Counted from the stretch's first letter, positions 44,738 through 53,456 are shown. The stretch: 64,000 nt of DNA from Allofournierella_A excrementavium (GCA_019120375.1 DWVE01000073.1:1-64000); one strand, 5' to 3'. Numbers and translations: made by a program. Notes: generated by a model not told the origin, from the sequence alone.

Positions 44738-44792
44738 TTTCTTGCGGCGGATGACCGCCGCGGGAGACTATCGCATCAGAGGGGGTCATTTT

Positions 44793-45740
44793 ATGAGCAC
44801 GCGCGTCATCCGCACCGCCGCCGCACTGCGGCCTGCCGGGGAGTGGGAACAGGCCATCCCCCTGCCCGCCTGGAGCCCGGTGGAGGAGGCCGCGCCCATC
44901 CGCCGTCCCCCGGAGCGCCAGCGCCAGGTCTACCGGGCCCCCGCGCCCGCACCTCGCCGCCGGCGGCGCAAGCGCCGCCTTGCCGGTGTGCTGCTGCGGC
45001 TGGCGGTGCTGGCCCTCTGCGGCTGGGCGCTGCTGCGGGTGCTCAGCGAGACCAAAGGCGCTCTGGCGGAGGGCGTGCACCGGGCCGAGGCCCTCTTTTC
45101 CATCGCCGCCGGCTGGGGCGTGGACGCGCCCGAGGCCGCCGGCGTGCTGGAGGTGGAGCCGGTGCTGCAAAATCCCGCCCTGCCCAACGGCTGCGAGGCG
45201 GCCAGTCTGGCCACCCTGCTGCACTACGCCGGGGTGGAGGCGGACGCGGTGGAGCTGGCCATGGAGTGGATCCCCCGCCAGGAGTTCAGCTATTCCGGGC
45301 CGGACCGCTTCGGCCCCGACCCCGACGAAGCCTACGCGGGCGACCCCACCAGCGCCTCCGGCGGCTGGTACTGCTTTGCCGGCCCGGTGGTGGAGGGAGC
45401 CAACGGCTATCTTGAAGCCATCGGCAGCTCCCTGCGGGCGAAGGACCTCACCGGCGCCGGCTTTGCCGAACTGGAAAAGCGGCTGGCCAAGGGCCAGCCG
45501 GTGGCGGTGTGGTTCACCCAGGACTACCAGGACCCCCGCAGGAACGAAAGCTTCACCTGGACGCTGCCCTCCGGCGAGCAGTACACCCCTTATGCAAACC
45601 TCCACTGTCTGGTGCTGGCCGGGGTGGAAGGGGGCGACTGCCTGCTGGCGGACCCGCTTTCCGGCAGCACCCGGGTGGACAAGGACACCTTCGAGCGCAT
45701 CTACACCGCCATGGGCAGCCGCGCGCTGGCCGTGGGCTGA
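44793..45740 (+). CDS. Membrane-anchored C39-like (papain-fold) cysteine peptidase
   Basis: A 315-residue protein with a Pro/Arg-rich cytoplasmic N-terminus, one helix (about 63-83) and an extracellular Peptidase_C39_2-type domain. The catalytic set is Cys134 in LPNGCEAASLATLLHYAG, His270 in YANLHCLVLAGV and Asp286 in LLADPLSG. It could cleave peptides or cross-links outside the membrane. ATG at 44793 follows GAGGGGGT. It is transcribed from the box-containing promoter, so it belongs to the same regulon as the two-component operon. Confidence 0.85.
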   Translation: MSTRVIRTAAALRPAGEWEQAIPLPAWSPVEEAAPIRRPPERQRQVYRAPAPAPRRRRRKRRLAGVLLRLAVLALCGWALLRVLSETKGALAEGVHRAEALFSIAAGWGVDAPEAAGVLEVEPVLQNPALPNGCEAASLATLLHYAGVEADAVELAMEWIPRQEFSYSGPDRFGPDPDEAYAGDPTSASGGWYCFAGPVVEGANGYLEAIGSSLRAKDLTGAGFAELEKRLAKGQPVAVWFTQDYQDPRRNESFTWTLPSGEQYTPYANLHCLVLAGVEGGDCLLADPLSGSTRVDKDTFERIYTAMGSRALAVG

Positions 45741-45767
45741 CCGAACGGAGAAAGGAAGGGACCTGAG

Positions 45768-46946
45768 ATGAAACCGTCTTTGTGGATATGCCTTTTCCTG
45801 AGCGGCGTGCTGCTGGCCGCCTGCACAAGGCAGAACAGCCCGCTGGTCACCGCCGCGTCCGCCGCCTCCGCGCCCGAGTCCTGCGCCGCCGCGCCCGAAG
45901 AGGCGCTGACCGTGCTGACCCAGTGGGACGCGGCCAGCGGCTATTACTACCTCGCCCGGCAAAACGGCGGCGACTTCGTGCTGCATTTTGTGGACTACGC
46001 CACCCTGGAGGACTCCGCCGTGTGCAGCGCCGGCTGCGACCACACCGGCGAGGGCTGCACCGCCCGCCTTGCGTGGGACGGCTGCGACATCCGGGTGTAC
46101 GCCGCCCGGGACCGGCTGTTCGTGGTCTACGGCGGCGAAGCAAAGGAACAAGCGGGCACGGCCCGGGTCATCAGCTGCGAGCGGGACGGCTCCCATCGAC
46201 AGGAGCTGGCCCGCTTCGGCGCGTCCGATTTTATCGACAGTGCCCCCGCCTGGGACGGTCAGCGGCTGTATCTTCTGGTGTCCGCCTATGAAGAGGGCGA
46301 GGCCCGGCGGCGGCTGGTCAGCCTTGACGCCGCCACCGGCGAACAGAAAGAGCAGACGGGCCTGCCCCCGCTGGACACCGCCGTGGAAGGAGCCTTCGGG
46401 CGGGAATTGGTGCTGCGCTTCGGCGAGGGCACCCAGGCGGGCTGGGGCCTGTGGAACGTGGACGACGGCAGCTGGCGGGAGCTGGTGCGCCGGGAGCGGC
46501 CGGTGAGCGCCGTCTGCGCCGGGGACGCGCTCTGTCTTTTGGAAAACGGGACGGGCAGCATCCTGCGCCTGCCGCTGGCGGGAGGCGAAGAGACCACCCT
46601 CGCCACCGATCTGAACCAGGGCCGCAGTCTGGCCCAGGCCCAGCTGACGGCCGCCGGCGACGGGGGCTTTCTGGTGCGGGGCGAGGAGGACGGCGAATTT
46701 GACAACTACCTCATCGACCCGCAAGGGCACACCGTGAAGCAGACCCTCGCCACCACCGGCGAGCTTGGCGACTTCCCGCTGGAGGTCCTGGCCGAAGCGG
46801 AGGGGGCCTACCTTGTGGCGAAGGAATACAGCGTGCGGCAGGTGGAGCTGCCGGAGGACGAGGGCGTTGTGGACGAGACGCGCTATACCTTCGCCCTGCT
46901 GCCGAAGGAGGACTTCTGGGCAGACCGCGCCAACTATAAAAATTAA
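45768..46946 (+). CDS. Lipoprotein with beta-propeller-like repeats
   Basis: A 392-residue lipoprotein with signal peptide ending LLAAC (Cys about 19), a Ser/Ala-rich linker, then repeated short beta-strand units (RVISCERDGSHRQEL, RRLVSLDAATGEQKEQ, ILRLPLAGGEETTLA) that look like a propeller. The motif CSAGCDHTGEGCTARL near residue 85 matches a Cys/His pattern seen in many clostridial lipoproteins of this kind. The function is unknown. It is the last gene of the peptidase operon, 27 bases after it. Confidence 0.75.
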   Translation: MKPSLWICLFLSGVLLAACTRQNSPLVTAASAASAPESCAAAPEEALTVLTQWDAASGYYYLARQNGGDFVLHFVDYATLEDSAVCSAGCDHTGEGCTARLAWDGCDIRVYAARDRLFVVYGGEAKEQAGTARVISCERDGSHRQELARFGASDFIDSAPAWDGQRLYLLVSAYEEGEARRRLVSLDAATGEQKEQTGLPPLDTAVEGAFGRELVLRFGEGTQAGWGLWNVDDGSWRELVRRERPVSAVCAGDALCLLENGTGSILRLPLAGGEETTLATDLNQGRSLAQAQLTAAGDGGFLVRGEEDGEFDNYLIDPQGHTVKQTLATTGELGDFPLEVLAEAEGAYLVAKEYSVRQVELPEDEGVVDETRYTFALLPKEDFWADRANYKN

Positions 46947-46949
46947 AAA

Positions 46950-46985
46950 AGCCCGGGCGGGGAGTTTTCCCCCGTCCGGGTCTTT
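46950..46985. terminator. Convergent terminator
   Basis: CCCGGGCGGGG pairs with CCCCGTCCGGG (one G-U), with an A-run before and TCTTT after, between the lipoprotein and recG. Confidence 0.8.
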
Positions 46986-47006
46986 CGTTGTGGAAAACAA
47001 GACTGC

Positions 47007-49049
47007 TCAGTTGAAGGTGGTGCGCCCGAAGAGGCGCTGCACCTGCCCCGCCAGCGCCCGGTGCTCCGGGGCGGTGAGGGCGGGGTCCGCCTCCAGCAGT
47101 TCGGCGGCGCTGGCGTGGGCCGCCGCCAGGGTGCGGGTGTCGGTGGTCAGGCTGGCCAGCTGCAAGGTGGGCAGGCCGTGCTGCCGGTCCCCGAAAAAGT
47201 CGCCGGGGCCCCGGTGCTCCAGGTCGTATTTGGCGATGGCAAAGCCGTCCTGGGTGGAGCAGAGAAAGCGCAGCCGGTCCCGCACGGCCTCGCTGCCGTG
47301 GTCGCTCACCAGGATGCAGAAGCTCTCCGCCGCCCCCCGGCCCACCCGGCCCCGCAGCTGGTGCAGGGCCGACAGGCCGTAGCGCTCGGCATTTTCAATC
47401 ACCATCACCGTGGCGTTGGGCACGTCCACCCCCACCTCGATGACGGTGGTGGAGACAAGGGCGTCCAGCCTGCCGGCCTTGAAGTCCTCCATCACGGCGG
47501 CCTTTTCCTTCGCTTTCAGCCGCCCGTGCATCAGCCCCACCCGCCGGCCCGGCAGCAGGGCCTTGGCCACGTCGGTGTAATAGGTGGTCACCGCCGCCAG
47601 GTCCCCGGCGTTTTCCGCGTCGCTTTCCTCCACCAGCGGGCAGACGATGTACACCTGCCGCCCGGCGGCAATTTGTTTTTCCAAAAAGCCGTACATGGCC
47701 CTGCGCTTTTCGCCGCCCACGGCGTAGGTCTTCACGGCCTTGCGCCCGGGGGGCAGCTCGTCCAGCACCGAGATGTCCAGATCGCCGTAGACAAGCAGCG
47801 CCAGGGTGCGGGGGATGGGGGTGGCGCTCATCACCAGCACGTGGGGCTGGGCGGCCTTGCCCGCCAGCAGGCCCCGCTGGCGCACGCCGAAGCGGTGCTG
47901 TTCGTCCACCACCGCAAGGCCCAGCGCCTTGAACTGCACTCCCTCGCCGATGACCGCGTGGGTGCCCACCACAAGGTCGGCCTCCCCGGCGGCGATGGCC
48001 GCCAGCGCCGTGCGCCTTGCCGCCGCCTTCATGCCGCCGGTGAGCAGCGCCACCCGCACCCCGAAGGGGCCGAGCAGCCGGTCCAGGGTGTCGGCGTGCT
48101 GGGCGGCCAGAATTTCGGTGGGGGCCATCAGGGCGCTCTGCCAGCCGTTTTTGTAGGCGGTGTACACCGCCGCCGCCGCCACCAGCGTCTTGCCGCTGCC
48201 CACGTCCCCCTGCAAAAGCCGGTTCATGGGGGCGGTCTTTGTCATGTCATCGCAGATTTCCCCCGCCGCCCGCCGCTGGGCCCCGGTGGGGGCAAAGGGC
48301 AGGCTGGCCCAGAAGGGGGCGAGGTCGGCGGGCTTCATCACCGCGCTGGCCTTCGCCGCGCCCCGGCTGCGCAGAAGCCCCAGGCCCAATTGCAGGGTGA
48401 ACAGTTCGTCGAACACCAGCCGCCGCCGGGCCGCCTGGGCGGCGGCCATGGAGGCAGGGCGGTGGATGTCCCGGATGGCCTGCCAGCGCCCCGGCAGCTT
48501 GAACCGGGTCAGAAAGTCCGGCGGCAGGAACTCCTCCAGCGGGTCCGCCTCTTCCAGCGCCCGGGCCACGCAGCGGGCAATTTGCCCGCTGCCCAGGCCC
48601 TCCGTCTGGGGATACACCGCCGCCAGCGGCGTTTTTTCCACCTGGGCGGGGGTGCGCACCGTGGGGTTCGCCATCTCCCGCCGCGTCAGGGTGCCCCGCA
48701 CCCGGCCCTCAAAAAAGTATTCCTCCCCCACCCGCAGGCTGTCCGCCGCGAAGTGGGTGTTGAACCAGGTCAGGGTCAGCGCGGCGCTGTCGTCCCCCGC
48801 CAGCACCTGCACCATGGTGCGCCCGCCGGGCAGGCGCACCGCCCCCCGCTTGGAATACACCGCCGCCTTCACCACCGTGTCGGCGTCGAAGGGGGCGGCG
48901 GCCACCGGGGCGGGGTTTGAATAGTCCACATACCGCCGGGGATAAAGCCCCAGCAGGTCCTCCACCGTGGCTACCCCCAGCCTTGCGAACTTCTCGGCGG
49001 TCTTGGGGCCCACGCCCTTGAGGTACTGCACCGGTGTGTCCGCCCGCAT
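47007..49049 (-). CDS. recG: ATP-dependent DNA helicase RecG
   Basis: A 680-residue helicase that remodels stalled forks and Holliday junctions. An N-terminal wedge/OB domain (VQYLKGVGPKTAEKFARLG) is followed by the motor: LLQGDVGSGKT (motif I), APTEILAAQH, VVDEQHRFG (DEQH box II), MSATPIPRTLAL (III), STTVIEVGVDVPNA (V) and QLRGRVGRG (VI), then the RecG C-terminal DLEHRGPGDFFGDRQHG. The ATG at 49049 lies after AAAGGGGG. It is monocistronic. Confidence 0.96.
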   Translation of the reverse strand: MRADTPVQYLKGVGPKTAEKFARLGVATVEDLLGLYPRRYVDYSNPAPVAAAPFDADTVVKAAVYSKRGAVRLPGGRTMVQVLAGDDSAALTLTWFNTHFAADSLRVGEEYFFEGRVRGTLTRREMANPTVRTPAQVEKTPLAAVYPQTEGLGSGQIARCVARALEEADPLEEFLPPDFLTRFKLPGRWQAIRDIHRPASMAAAQAARRRLVFDELFTLQLGLGLLRSRGAAKASAVMKPADLAPFWASLPFAPTGAQRRAAGEICDDMTKTAPMNRLLQGDVGSGKTLVAAAAVYTAYKNGWQSALMAPTEILAAQHADTLDRLLGPFGVRVALLTGGMKAAARRTALAAIAAGEADLVVGTHAVIGEGVQFKALGLAVVDEQHRFGVRQRGLLAGKAAQPHVLVMSATPIPRTLALLVYGDLDISVLDELPPGRKAVKTYAVGGEKRRAMYGFLEKQIAAGRQVYIVCPLVEESDAENAGDLAAVTTYYTDVAKALLPGRRVGLMHGRLKAKEKAAVMEDFKAGRLDALVSTTVIEVGVDVPNATVMVIENAERYGLSALHQLRGRVGRGAAESFCILVSDHGSEAVRDRLRFLCSTQDGFAIAKYDLEHRGPGDFFGDRQHGLPTLQLASLTTDTRTLAAAHASAAELLEADPALTAPEHRALAGQVQRLFGRTTFN

Positions 49050-49082
49050 GGCCCATGGCCCCCTTTCCCGTCCATTTTTTTC

Positions 49083-49162
49083 ATTATAGCATAAATCCCT
49101 GGCCGCAGGGGGTCGAAAAAATCTCGCCCGGCCTGTTCCGGTGCGGCGGCATATGTTATAAT
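49083..49162. promoter_or_regulatory. Divergent extended -10 promoters of recG (minus) and the tethered sigma gene (plus)
   Basis: The minus strand reads TGCTATAAT with its hexamer at 49088-49083, 34 bases before recG. The plus strand has TGTTATAAT (49154-49162), about 37 bases before the sigma-factor gene. Neither has a strong -35. Confidence 0.6.
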
Positions 49163-49198
49163 TCTTTCATAAGCGGAACAAAAGGGGGCGGCGACGGG

Positions 49199-50944
49199 AT
49201 GAGCGCGGACGAACGGCTGCTGGAATTGCTGGAACAGGACCCGGAAGCGGGCCTTGCCGCCCTGATGGCGCGGTACGGCGGGGCGGTGCGCGCCGCGGCG
49301 GCCCGCCGCCTCTCCAACGAGGAGGACGTGCGGGAGTGCGTCAACGACGTGTTCGCCCAGGCCTACTTTCAGCGCGCCCGGTTCGACCCCGCCAAAGGCT
49401 CGCTGAAAAACTGGCTGTGCACCCTGGCGGCCCGCCGGGCCATTGACCGGGCGCGGGCCGGGGCACGCCGGGCCGCCGACCCCCTGCCCGAGGCGCTGCC
49501 CGCCGCCGAAGCCCCCGACCCGGACGCGCGGCTGGACGTGCAGAACGCCCTGGCCCGCCTGCCAAAGGAAGAGGCGGCCCTTCTGCGCATGCGGGCCGCG
49601 GGGCTCACGGTGCGCCAGATCGCCCGGGCGCTGGACGAGCCCTACGAAACGGTGAAAAAGCGCCAGCAGCGCAGCCTTGCCAAGCTGCGCAAACTGCTGC
49701 TCACCGGCCTGGTGCTGGCCCTGGCGGCCCTGCTGGCGGCCTGCGGCTACCTGCTGCTGCGCTACTTCGGGGTGCTGCCCGGCTACGGCGTGAACACCCG
49801 GGCCGACGCGCCCTTCCACACCCTGGCCGCCCCCGCCGAAGGGGAGGGCCGGATGGCGGCCCTGCGGATCGAGGACGCCCTCTGGTGGCAGGGGGGCCTT
49901 GTGCTGGACGTGCGGCTGGAAAAGGGCCCCGACGCGGCGGACCGGGTGGTCACCCTGCCCGACGGCGGCGAGTACACCGTCCTCTGGCAGACCAGCCTCG
50001 TGGGAGACCTGACCCTGCGCTGGGGCGAACAGGAGGAGATGTATGGCACGGTCGTCACCGACGCGGCCCGCTCCACCAAAGACTGCCTGGCGATGGAGCT
50101 GGTGTTCACCGGCCTGCCCGCGCCGGAACAGGGGAAGGGGCCGGTGGAGGCTGTGCTCTGCTGCGGCGGGCTGGAGATCCCCTTCACCCTTGCCGCCGCC
50201 GGGGAGGCTTCGCCGGAGGAATACGCCTACGCCTTGGGCGAGCTGGGCGGGGTGCTGGCCATCCCGTCCCGAAGCGGGCAGGGGGCCGCGGTGGAACTTT
50301 ACCCCCTGAACGGCGAGGCCTTCTCGGTGGAGCCCTGGATGGTCCTCAGCTCCTTTATGGACCCGGCCCCCGGCGCAGTCACCCTCACCGGGGCGGACGG
50401 CACGGTGCACGAGGGCACGCCGGCAGGCTTCAACCCCTACGGCACCTCCCTCTATTCCCGCTGGGAGTTCGGCAGCCTGCCCGCCGGGGAGTACACCCTC
50501 TCGCTGCCTTATCTGCTGGTGAGCGCGCCGCTGCCCGAAACGTTCGTCCTGCCCCTGCCCGAGGGGGACGGCCTTGTGCTGGAAGCGCCCGGCGGCAGCC
50601 TCACCGCCCATGTGAGCCGCCAGCCGGGCCGCCTGGCCGCCGCTGAGCCGGAGCCGGGGGCGGAGGCTTTCTACATCACCTTTGACGCGGCCCCCCGGCG
50701 GGAGGACCTGGCCCTGGCGGGCGTCTGGCTGGAGGCCGGGACCGACGGCCTGCCCGAACCCACCGCGAACGGCCCGTGGTCCAGCTGCGTCACCCTGCCG
50801 GACGAAAGCGGGGCCTGGGCGGGGCTGGGGCTGCAGGTCTCCCCCGACGCCGTGAAACAGGGCTGCCGCCTCGCGCCCGGTATGCAGGGCCGCATCACCT
50901 GGAAATGGGCCTGGCCGGTGGAACTGACCGTGCATCTGCCCTGA
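49199..50944 (+). CDS. ECF-type sigma factor fused to a membrane helix and large ectodomain
   Basis: A 581-residue protein. Residues 15-90 look like sigma region 2 (SNEEDVRECVNDVFAQAY, GSLKNWLCTLAARRAIDRAR). Residues 115-167 look like region 4 (ARLPKEEAALLRMRAAGLTV and RQIARALDEPYETVKKR). A hydrophobic helix (about 168-190) follows, then about 390 extracellular beta-rich residues with a DUF-type stress-sensor look (KDCLAMELVFTGLP). The usual partner, a membrane anti-sigma, would thus be built into the same chain. Release by proteolysis, or action from the membrane, are inferences. ATG at 49199 after AAAGGGGG starts the sigma domain; an upstream open stretch is not needed. Confidence 0.82.
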   Translation: MSADERLLELLEQDPEAGLAALMARYGGAVRAAAARRLSNEEDVRECVNDVFAQAYFQRARFDPAKGSLKNWLCTLAARRAIDRARAGARRAADPLPEALPAAEAPDPDARLDVQNALARLPKEEAALLRMRAAGLTVRQIARALDEPYETVKKRQQRSLAKLRKLLLTGLVLALAALLAACGYLLLRYFGVLPGYGVNTRADAPFHTLAAPAEGEGRMAALRIEDALWWQGGLVLDVRLEKGPDAADRVVTLPDGGEYTVLWQTSLVGDLTLRWGEQEEMYGTVVTDAARSTKDCLAMELVFTGLPAPEQGKGPVEAVLCCGGLEIPFTLAAAGEASPEEYAYALGELGGVLAIPSRSGQGAAVELYPLNGEAFSVEPWMVLSSFMDPAPGAVTLTGADGTVHEGTPAGFNPYGTSLYSRWEFGSLPAGEYTLSLPYLLVSAPLPETFVLPLPEGDGLVLEAPGGSLTAHVSRQPGRLAAAEPEPGAEAFYITFDAAPRREDLALAGVWLEAGTDGLPEPTANGPWSSCVTLPDESGAWAGLGLQVSPDAVKQGCRLAPGMQGRITWKWAWPVELTVHLP

Positions 50945-50956
50945 GCCGCATCGGCT

Positions 50957-50996
50957 GCCGCCCTCCGCGCATTTTTGCGCGGAGGGCGGCTTTTTT
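50957..50996 (+). terminator. Intrinsic terminator of the tethered sigma gene
   Basis: GCCGCCCTCCGCGCA and TGCGCGGAGGGCGGC form a perfect stem with a T4 loop, followed by TTTTTT. Confidence 0.9.
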
Positions 50997-51022
50997 GTCC
51001 CCTTTTGCGCCGCGCGGGCGAA
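50997..51022 (+). promoter_or_regulatory. Shared promoter-like motif GTCCCC-13-GGGCGAA (copy 1)
   Basis: GTCCCC (50997-51002) and GGGCGAA (51016-51022) are 13 bases apart, matching copy 2 at 52858, with GCGC also shared between them. It starts 55 bases before the TPR gene. It could be recognised by one of the two sigma factors encoded here. Confidence 0.4.
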
Positions 51023-51077
51023 TTATTTAAAAAGCAAAACGCTTTGCGCTTTGGAAAACAACAGGAGGAGAGATATC

Positions 51078-52211
51078 ATGCTGTTTGGCAAAAAGGAAAA
51101 AATGCCCCCGGAACAGCGCCGGGAGATGGTGCAGGCCATTGAAAAGCTCATCGACGCGGGCAAAAGCGAAGAGGCGTTCCGGCTGACGAAGACGCTGGAA
51201 AAAGAGGACGCCGACGCGGCGGGGCTGGCCATGGCCTATTTCTACTTCATGGGCGAGAACGTGCGGGAGGACTACAACGCCGCCGCCCGCAGCGCCCAGC
51301 GCTACCTGCGCATCGAGCCGGAGGACGCCCTTGCCTGGAACCGGCTGGGCAGCGCCTATATGCTGCTGGGCAATTATGACCAGGCCGCCCCGGCTTTGGA
51401 AAAGGGGTACCAGCTGGGCAACATCGAGGCCGGCACCCTGCTGGCCAACGTCTGCAAGATCCAGGCCGACAGGCTGCGGGGCGACGCCGCCGGCACCCTC
51501 AACGCCCGTTCCTTCGGGCGGGCCAACGGCCAGGCCATGACCCTCTACACCAAGGTCATCCTGCTGGGCGAGGCCATCGGTGCGGCCCACCCGGGCATGA
51601 TGAACGACGCCGACTGGCAGGGATATGGCCGCGCCTTCGACATGATGTACGCCCTGGCGCTGGGCGGCGAGACCAGGAGCTTCCGGGTCAGCGGCAGCGC
51701 CTTTGCCACCTACGCTTCGGTGGCCAGGGCCTTCGAGGCGGGCCGGGACGACAGGGCCGGCCAGGGGGTGTGGCTGGCGGCGGCCGTGCGGGGCTGCGCC
51801 CTGATGGAGGCCGCGGGCTACAAGGCCATGGCGGAGTACTTCCGGGCCGCGCTGTGCCTTGACGCGGTGGATTTTTCCAAATCCGGCAAAATGCTGGCCG
51901 CCGCCAAGTGGCATCTGGACAGGGCCGCCGAGCTGAACGGCACCCTCACCGCCGAGCAGAAAGCGGAGTACCCCAACGATTTTGCCGACTACCGCCAGCA
52001 GTACCAGCAATACCTGCGGCGCTACGGCAAGGCCATGGAGGCCCAGCTGAAGGCGGGCCAGCTGCCGGACCTGGCCGGAGAGTATCCCGCCGGCGCCGCC
52101 CCCGCGCCCCAGAGCTGCGCGCTCTTTATGAAGGACGTCGAGGCGCTGCAGAGCGGCGCCCCGATGCCCGGCGCGCCCAAAAAGAAGGGCTTTTTCGGCC
52201 TGTTCGGCTGA
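51078..52211 (+). CDS. TPR-repeat protein
   Basis: A 377-residue cytoplasmic protein without signal or membrane segment. The N-terminal half has tetratricopeptide-like pairs of helices (LIDAGKSEEAFRLTKTLEKE, YLRIEPEDALAWNRLGSAYM, LLGNYDQAAPALEKGYQLGN). The C-terminal half is helical too, and the last residues (KKKGFFGLFG) resemble the start (LFGKKEK), both Phe/Lys-Gly rich. It probably mediates protein contacts. ATG at 51078 after AGGAGGAG is chosen over one nine codons earlier that lacks an SD. A small membrane protein follows after 22 bases. Confidence 0.75.
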   Translation: MLFGKKEKMPPEQRREMVQAIEKLIDAGKSEEAFRLTKTLEKEDADAAGLAMAYFYFMGENVREDYNAAARSAQRYLRIEPEDALAWNRLGSAYMLLGNYDQAAPALEKGYQLGNIEAGTLLANVCKIQADRLRGDAAGTLNARSFGRANGQAMTLYTKVILLGEAIGAAHPGMMNDADWQGYGRAFDMMYALALGGETRSFRVSGSAFATYASVARAFEAGRDDRAGQGVWLAAAVRGCALMEAAGYKAMAEYFRAALCLDAVDFSKSGKMLAAAKWHLDRAAELNGTLTAEQKAEYPNDFADYRQQYQQYLRRYGKAMEAQLKAGQLPDLAGEYPAGAAPAPQSCALFMKDVEALQSGAPMPGAPKKKGFFGLFG

Positions 52212-52233
52212 AGAAAAGGGGGTCCGGGTACAT

Positions 52234-52779
52234 ATGGTCTCTCTCATCGTTCCCTATTTCCTCACCTTTTTGGGCCTGATGGTGGATTCCGCCCACGACT
52301 TCCCCGCCTTTGCCGTGGTGTTCACGGCGGCGGGCGTTCTCTGGACGGCGGGCCGGGGCCTGGCCAAAGAGAGCGGTGGAAAAGCAATCGCCCTCATGGT
52401 AGCCGGCCACGGGGTGATCTGGCTGCTGTTCAAATTCAAGCCCGAGATGCTGGGCGCGGCCATCGGCATCGCCATCGGCCTGGCGTTCGCGGTGCCGGTG
52501 GCGCTGATCGGCTGGAGCGTCGTCATCCGGCCGCTGTTCTTCGGCGGCTCCTCTGCGCCCGCCTTCCGGGGCGGGGCGGAGGATGCGGCCCCGGGGGGCC
52601 GCGGCACGCTGCCCAACATCATCTACGACGATTCCAACGCCCGCTGGCAGCTGCGCCGCCGCAACGGCGACGGCAGCGCCGTCTATTACAGCGACGACGG
52701 GCGGGAGGTGCTCATCCACCTGAACTACGTCAGCGGCACCACCGCCAACACCGGCGAGGGGACCTTCCACTGGTATTGA
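52234..52779 (+). CDS. Small membrane protein of unknown function
   Basis: A 181-residue protein with four hydrophobic segments in its first 105 residues (VSLIVPYFLTFLGLMV, FPAFAVVFTAAGVLW, AIALMVAGHGVIWLLF, AAIGIAIGLAFAVPVALIGW) and a soluble tail (YDDSNARWQLRRRNGDGSAV, then YYSDDGREVLIH) that looks like a small beta sheet. No family is recognised. It is co-transcribed with the TPR gene and ends at a terminator before the ECF sigma gene. Confidence 0.65.
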   Translation: MVSLIVPYFLTFLGLMVDSAHDFPAFAVVFTAAGVLWTAGRGLAKESGGKAIALMVAGHGVIWLLFKFKPEMLGAAIGIAIGLAFAVPVALIGWSVVIRPLFFGGSSAPAFRGGAEDAAPGGRGTLPNIIYDDSNARWQLRRRNGDGSAVYYSDDGREVLIHLNYVSGTTANTGEGTFHWY

Positions 52780-52788
52780 AACAACGCG

Positions 52789-52838
52789 GGCCCGGCCTTT
52801 TGAAAAAGGCCGGGCCTTCGTTTTTTGATCAAAAAACG
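52789..52838 (+). terminator. Tandem terminator hairpins
   Basis: GGCCCGGCCTTTT pairs with AAAAGGCCGGGCC and is followed by TTCGTTTTTT. A second element, the 20-base perfect palindrome CGTTTTTTGATCAAAAAACG (52819-52838), overlaps the T-run. Confidence 0.85.
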
Positions 52839-52857
52839 GAAAAAAAAGGAAAATTTT

Positions 52858-52883
52858 GTCCCCGTTCGCGCTTTTTGGGCGAA
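52858..52883 (+). promoter_or_regulatory. Shared promoter-like motif GTCCCC-13-GGGCGAA (copy 2)
   Basis: TTTTGTCCCC (to 52863) and GGGCGAA (52877-52883) repeat the spacing of copy 1 and lie 44 bases before the ECF sigma gene, suggesting autoregulation. Confidence 0.4.
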
Positions 52884-52927
52884 ATCAGTTATAAAGCGGC
52901 CTGCTGTGGGCTGAAAGGGGTGCGCGG

Positions 52928-53449
52928 ATGAGGGACGAGGAATTGCTGGAGCTGTTCCGCGCCGACCCGGAAAACGGGGCGGCGGCGCTGGTGGAACAGT
53001 ACCGCTATCTTTTGTGGGGCGTGTGCTCCCGCCGCCTGCAGGACCCGGAAGACGCCTGGGAGTGCGTTTATGAGGCGCTGGCCGATTTCTGCCTGCAATG
53101 GAAGCGGTTTTCCCCCGAGAGGGGCAGCGTGAAAAGCTATCTTGCCGCCATCGCCGACCGCCGCGCCCTGGACCTTTACCGCAAGAACCAAAACTGGGAG
53201 CGGGCCCGCCAGGCCGCGGCGCGCAGCGGCGGCGCGGCAGAGCGGGAGGGGGAGGCCTCGCTGGAAGAATGGCTGCTGGGCGAGCTGGCGGAAAAGGAGC
53301 GCACCATCGTCTGGCTTCGCTGTGTGCGGCGGATGAGCTACGCCGAGATCGCCCGCGCCCTGCGCCTGCCCTACGAGCAGACCCGCAAGTGCGGCTACCG
53401 GGGCCTGAAAAAACTGCGCGGCCGGCTGGAGCGCCTTGCAAAGGAATAG
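52928..53449 (+). CDS. ECF-type RNA polymerase sigma factor
   Basis: A 173-residue sigma factor with region 2 (VEQYRYLLWGVCSRRLQDPE, GSVKSYLAAIADRRALDLYR) and region 4 (LGELAEKERTIVWLRCVRRM then SYAEIARALRLPYEQTRKCG). The region 2 and 4 spacing and its opening EELLELFRADPENGAAALV match the tethered sigma at 49199 (ERLLELLEQDPEAGLAALM), so the two are paralogues, this one free. No anti-sigma gene is adjacent. ATG at 52928 follows AAAGGGG. Motif copy 2 precedes it. Confidence 0.88.
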   Translation: MRDEELLELFRADPENGAAALVEQYRYLLWGVCSRRLQDPEDAWECVYEALADFCLQWKRFSPERGSVKSYLAAIADRRALDLYRKNQNWERARQAAARSGGAAEREGEASLEEWLLGELAEKERTIVWLRCVRRMSYAEIARALRLPYEQTRKCGYRGLKKLRGRLERLAKE

Positions 53450-53456
53450 AGAGCAA

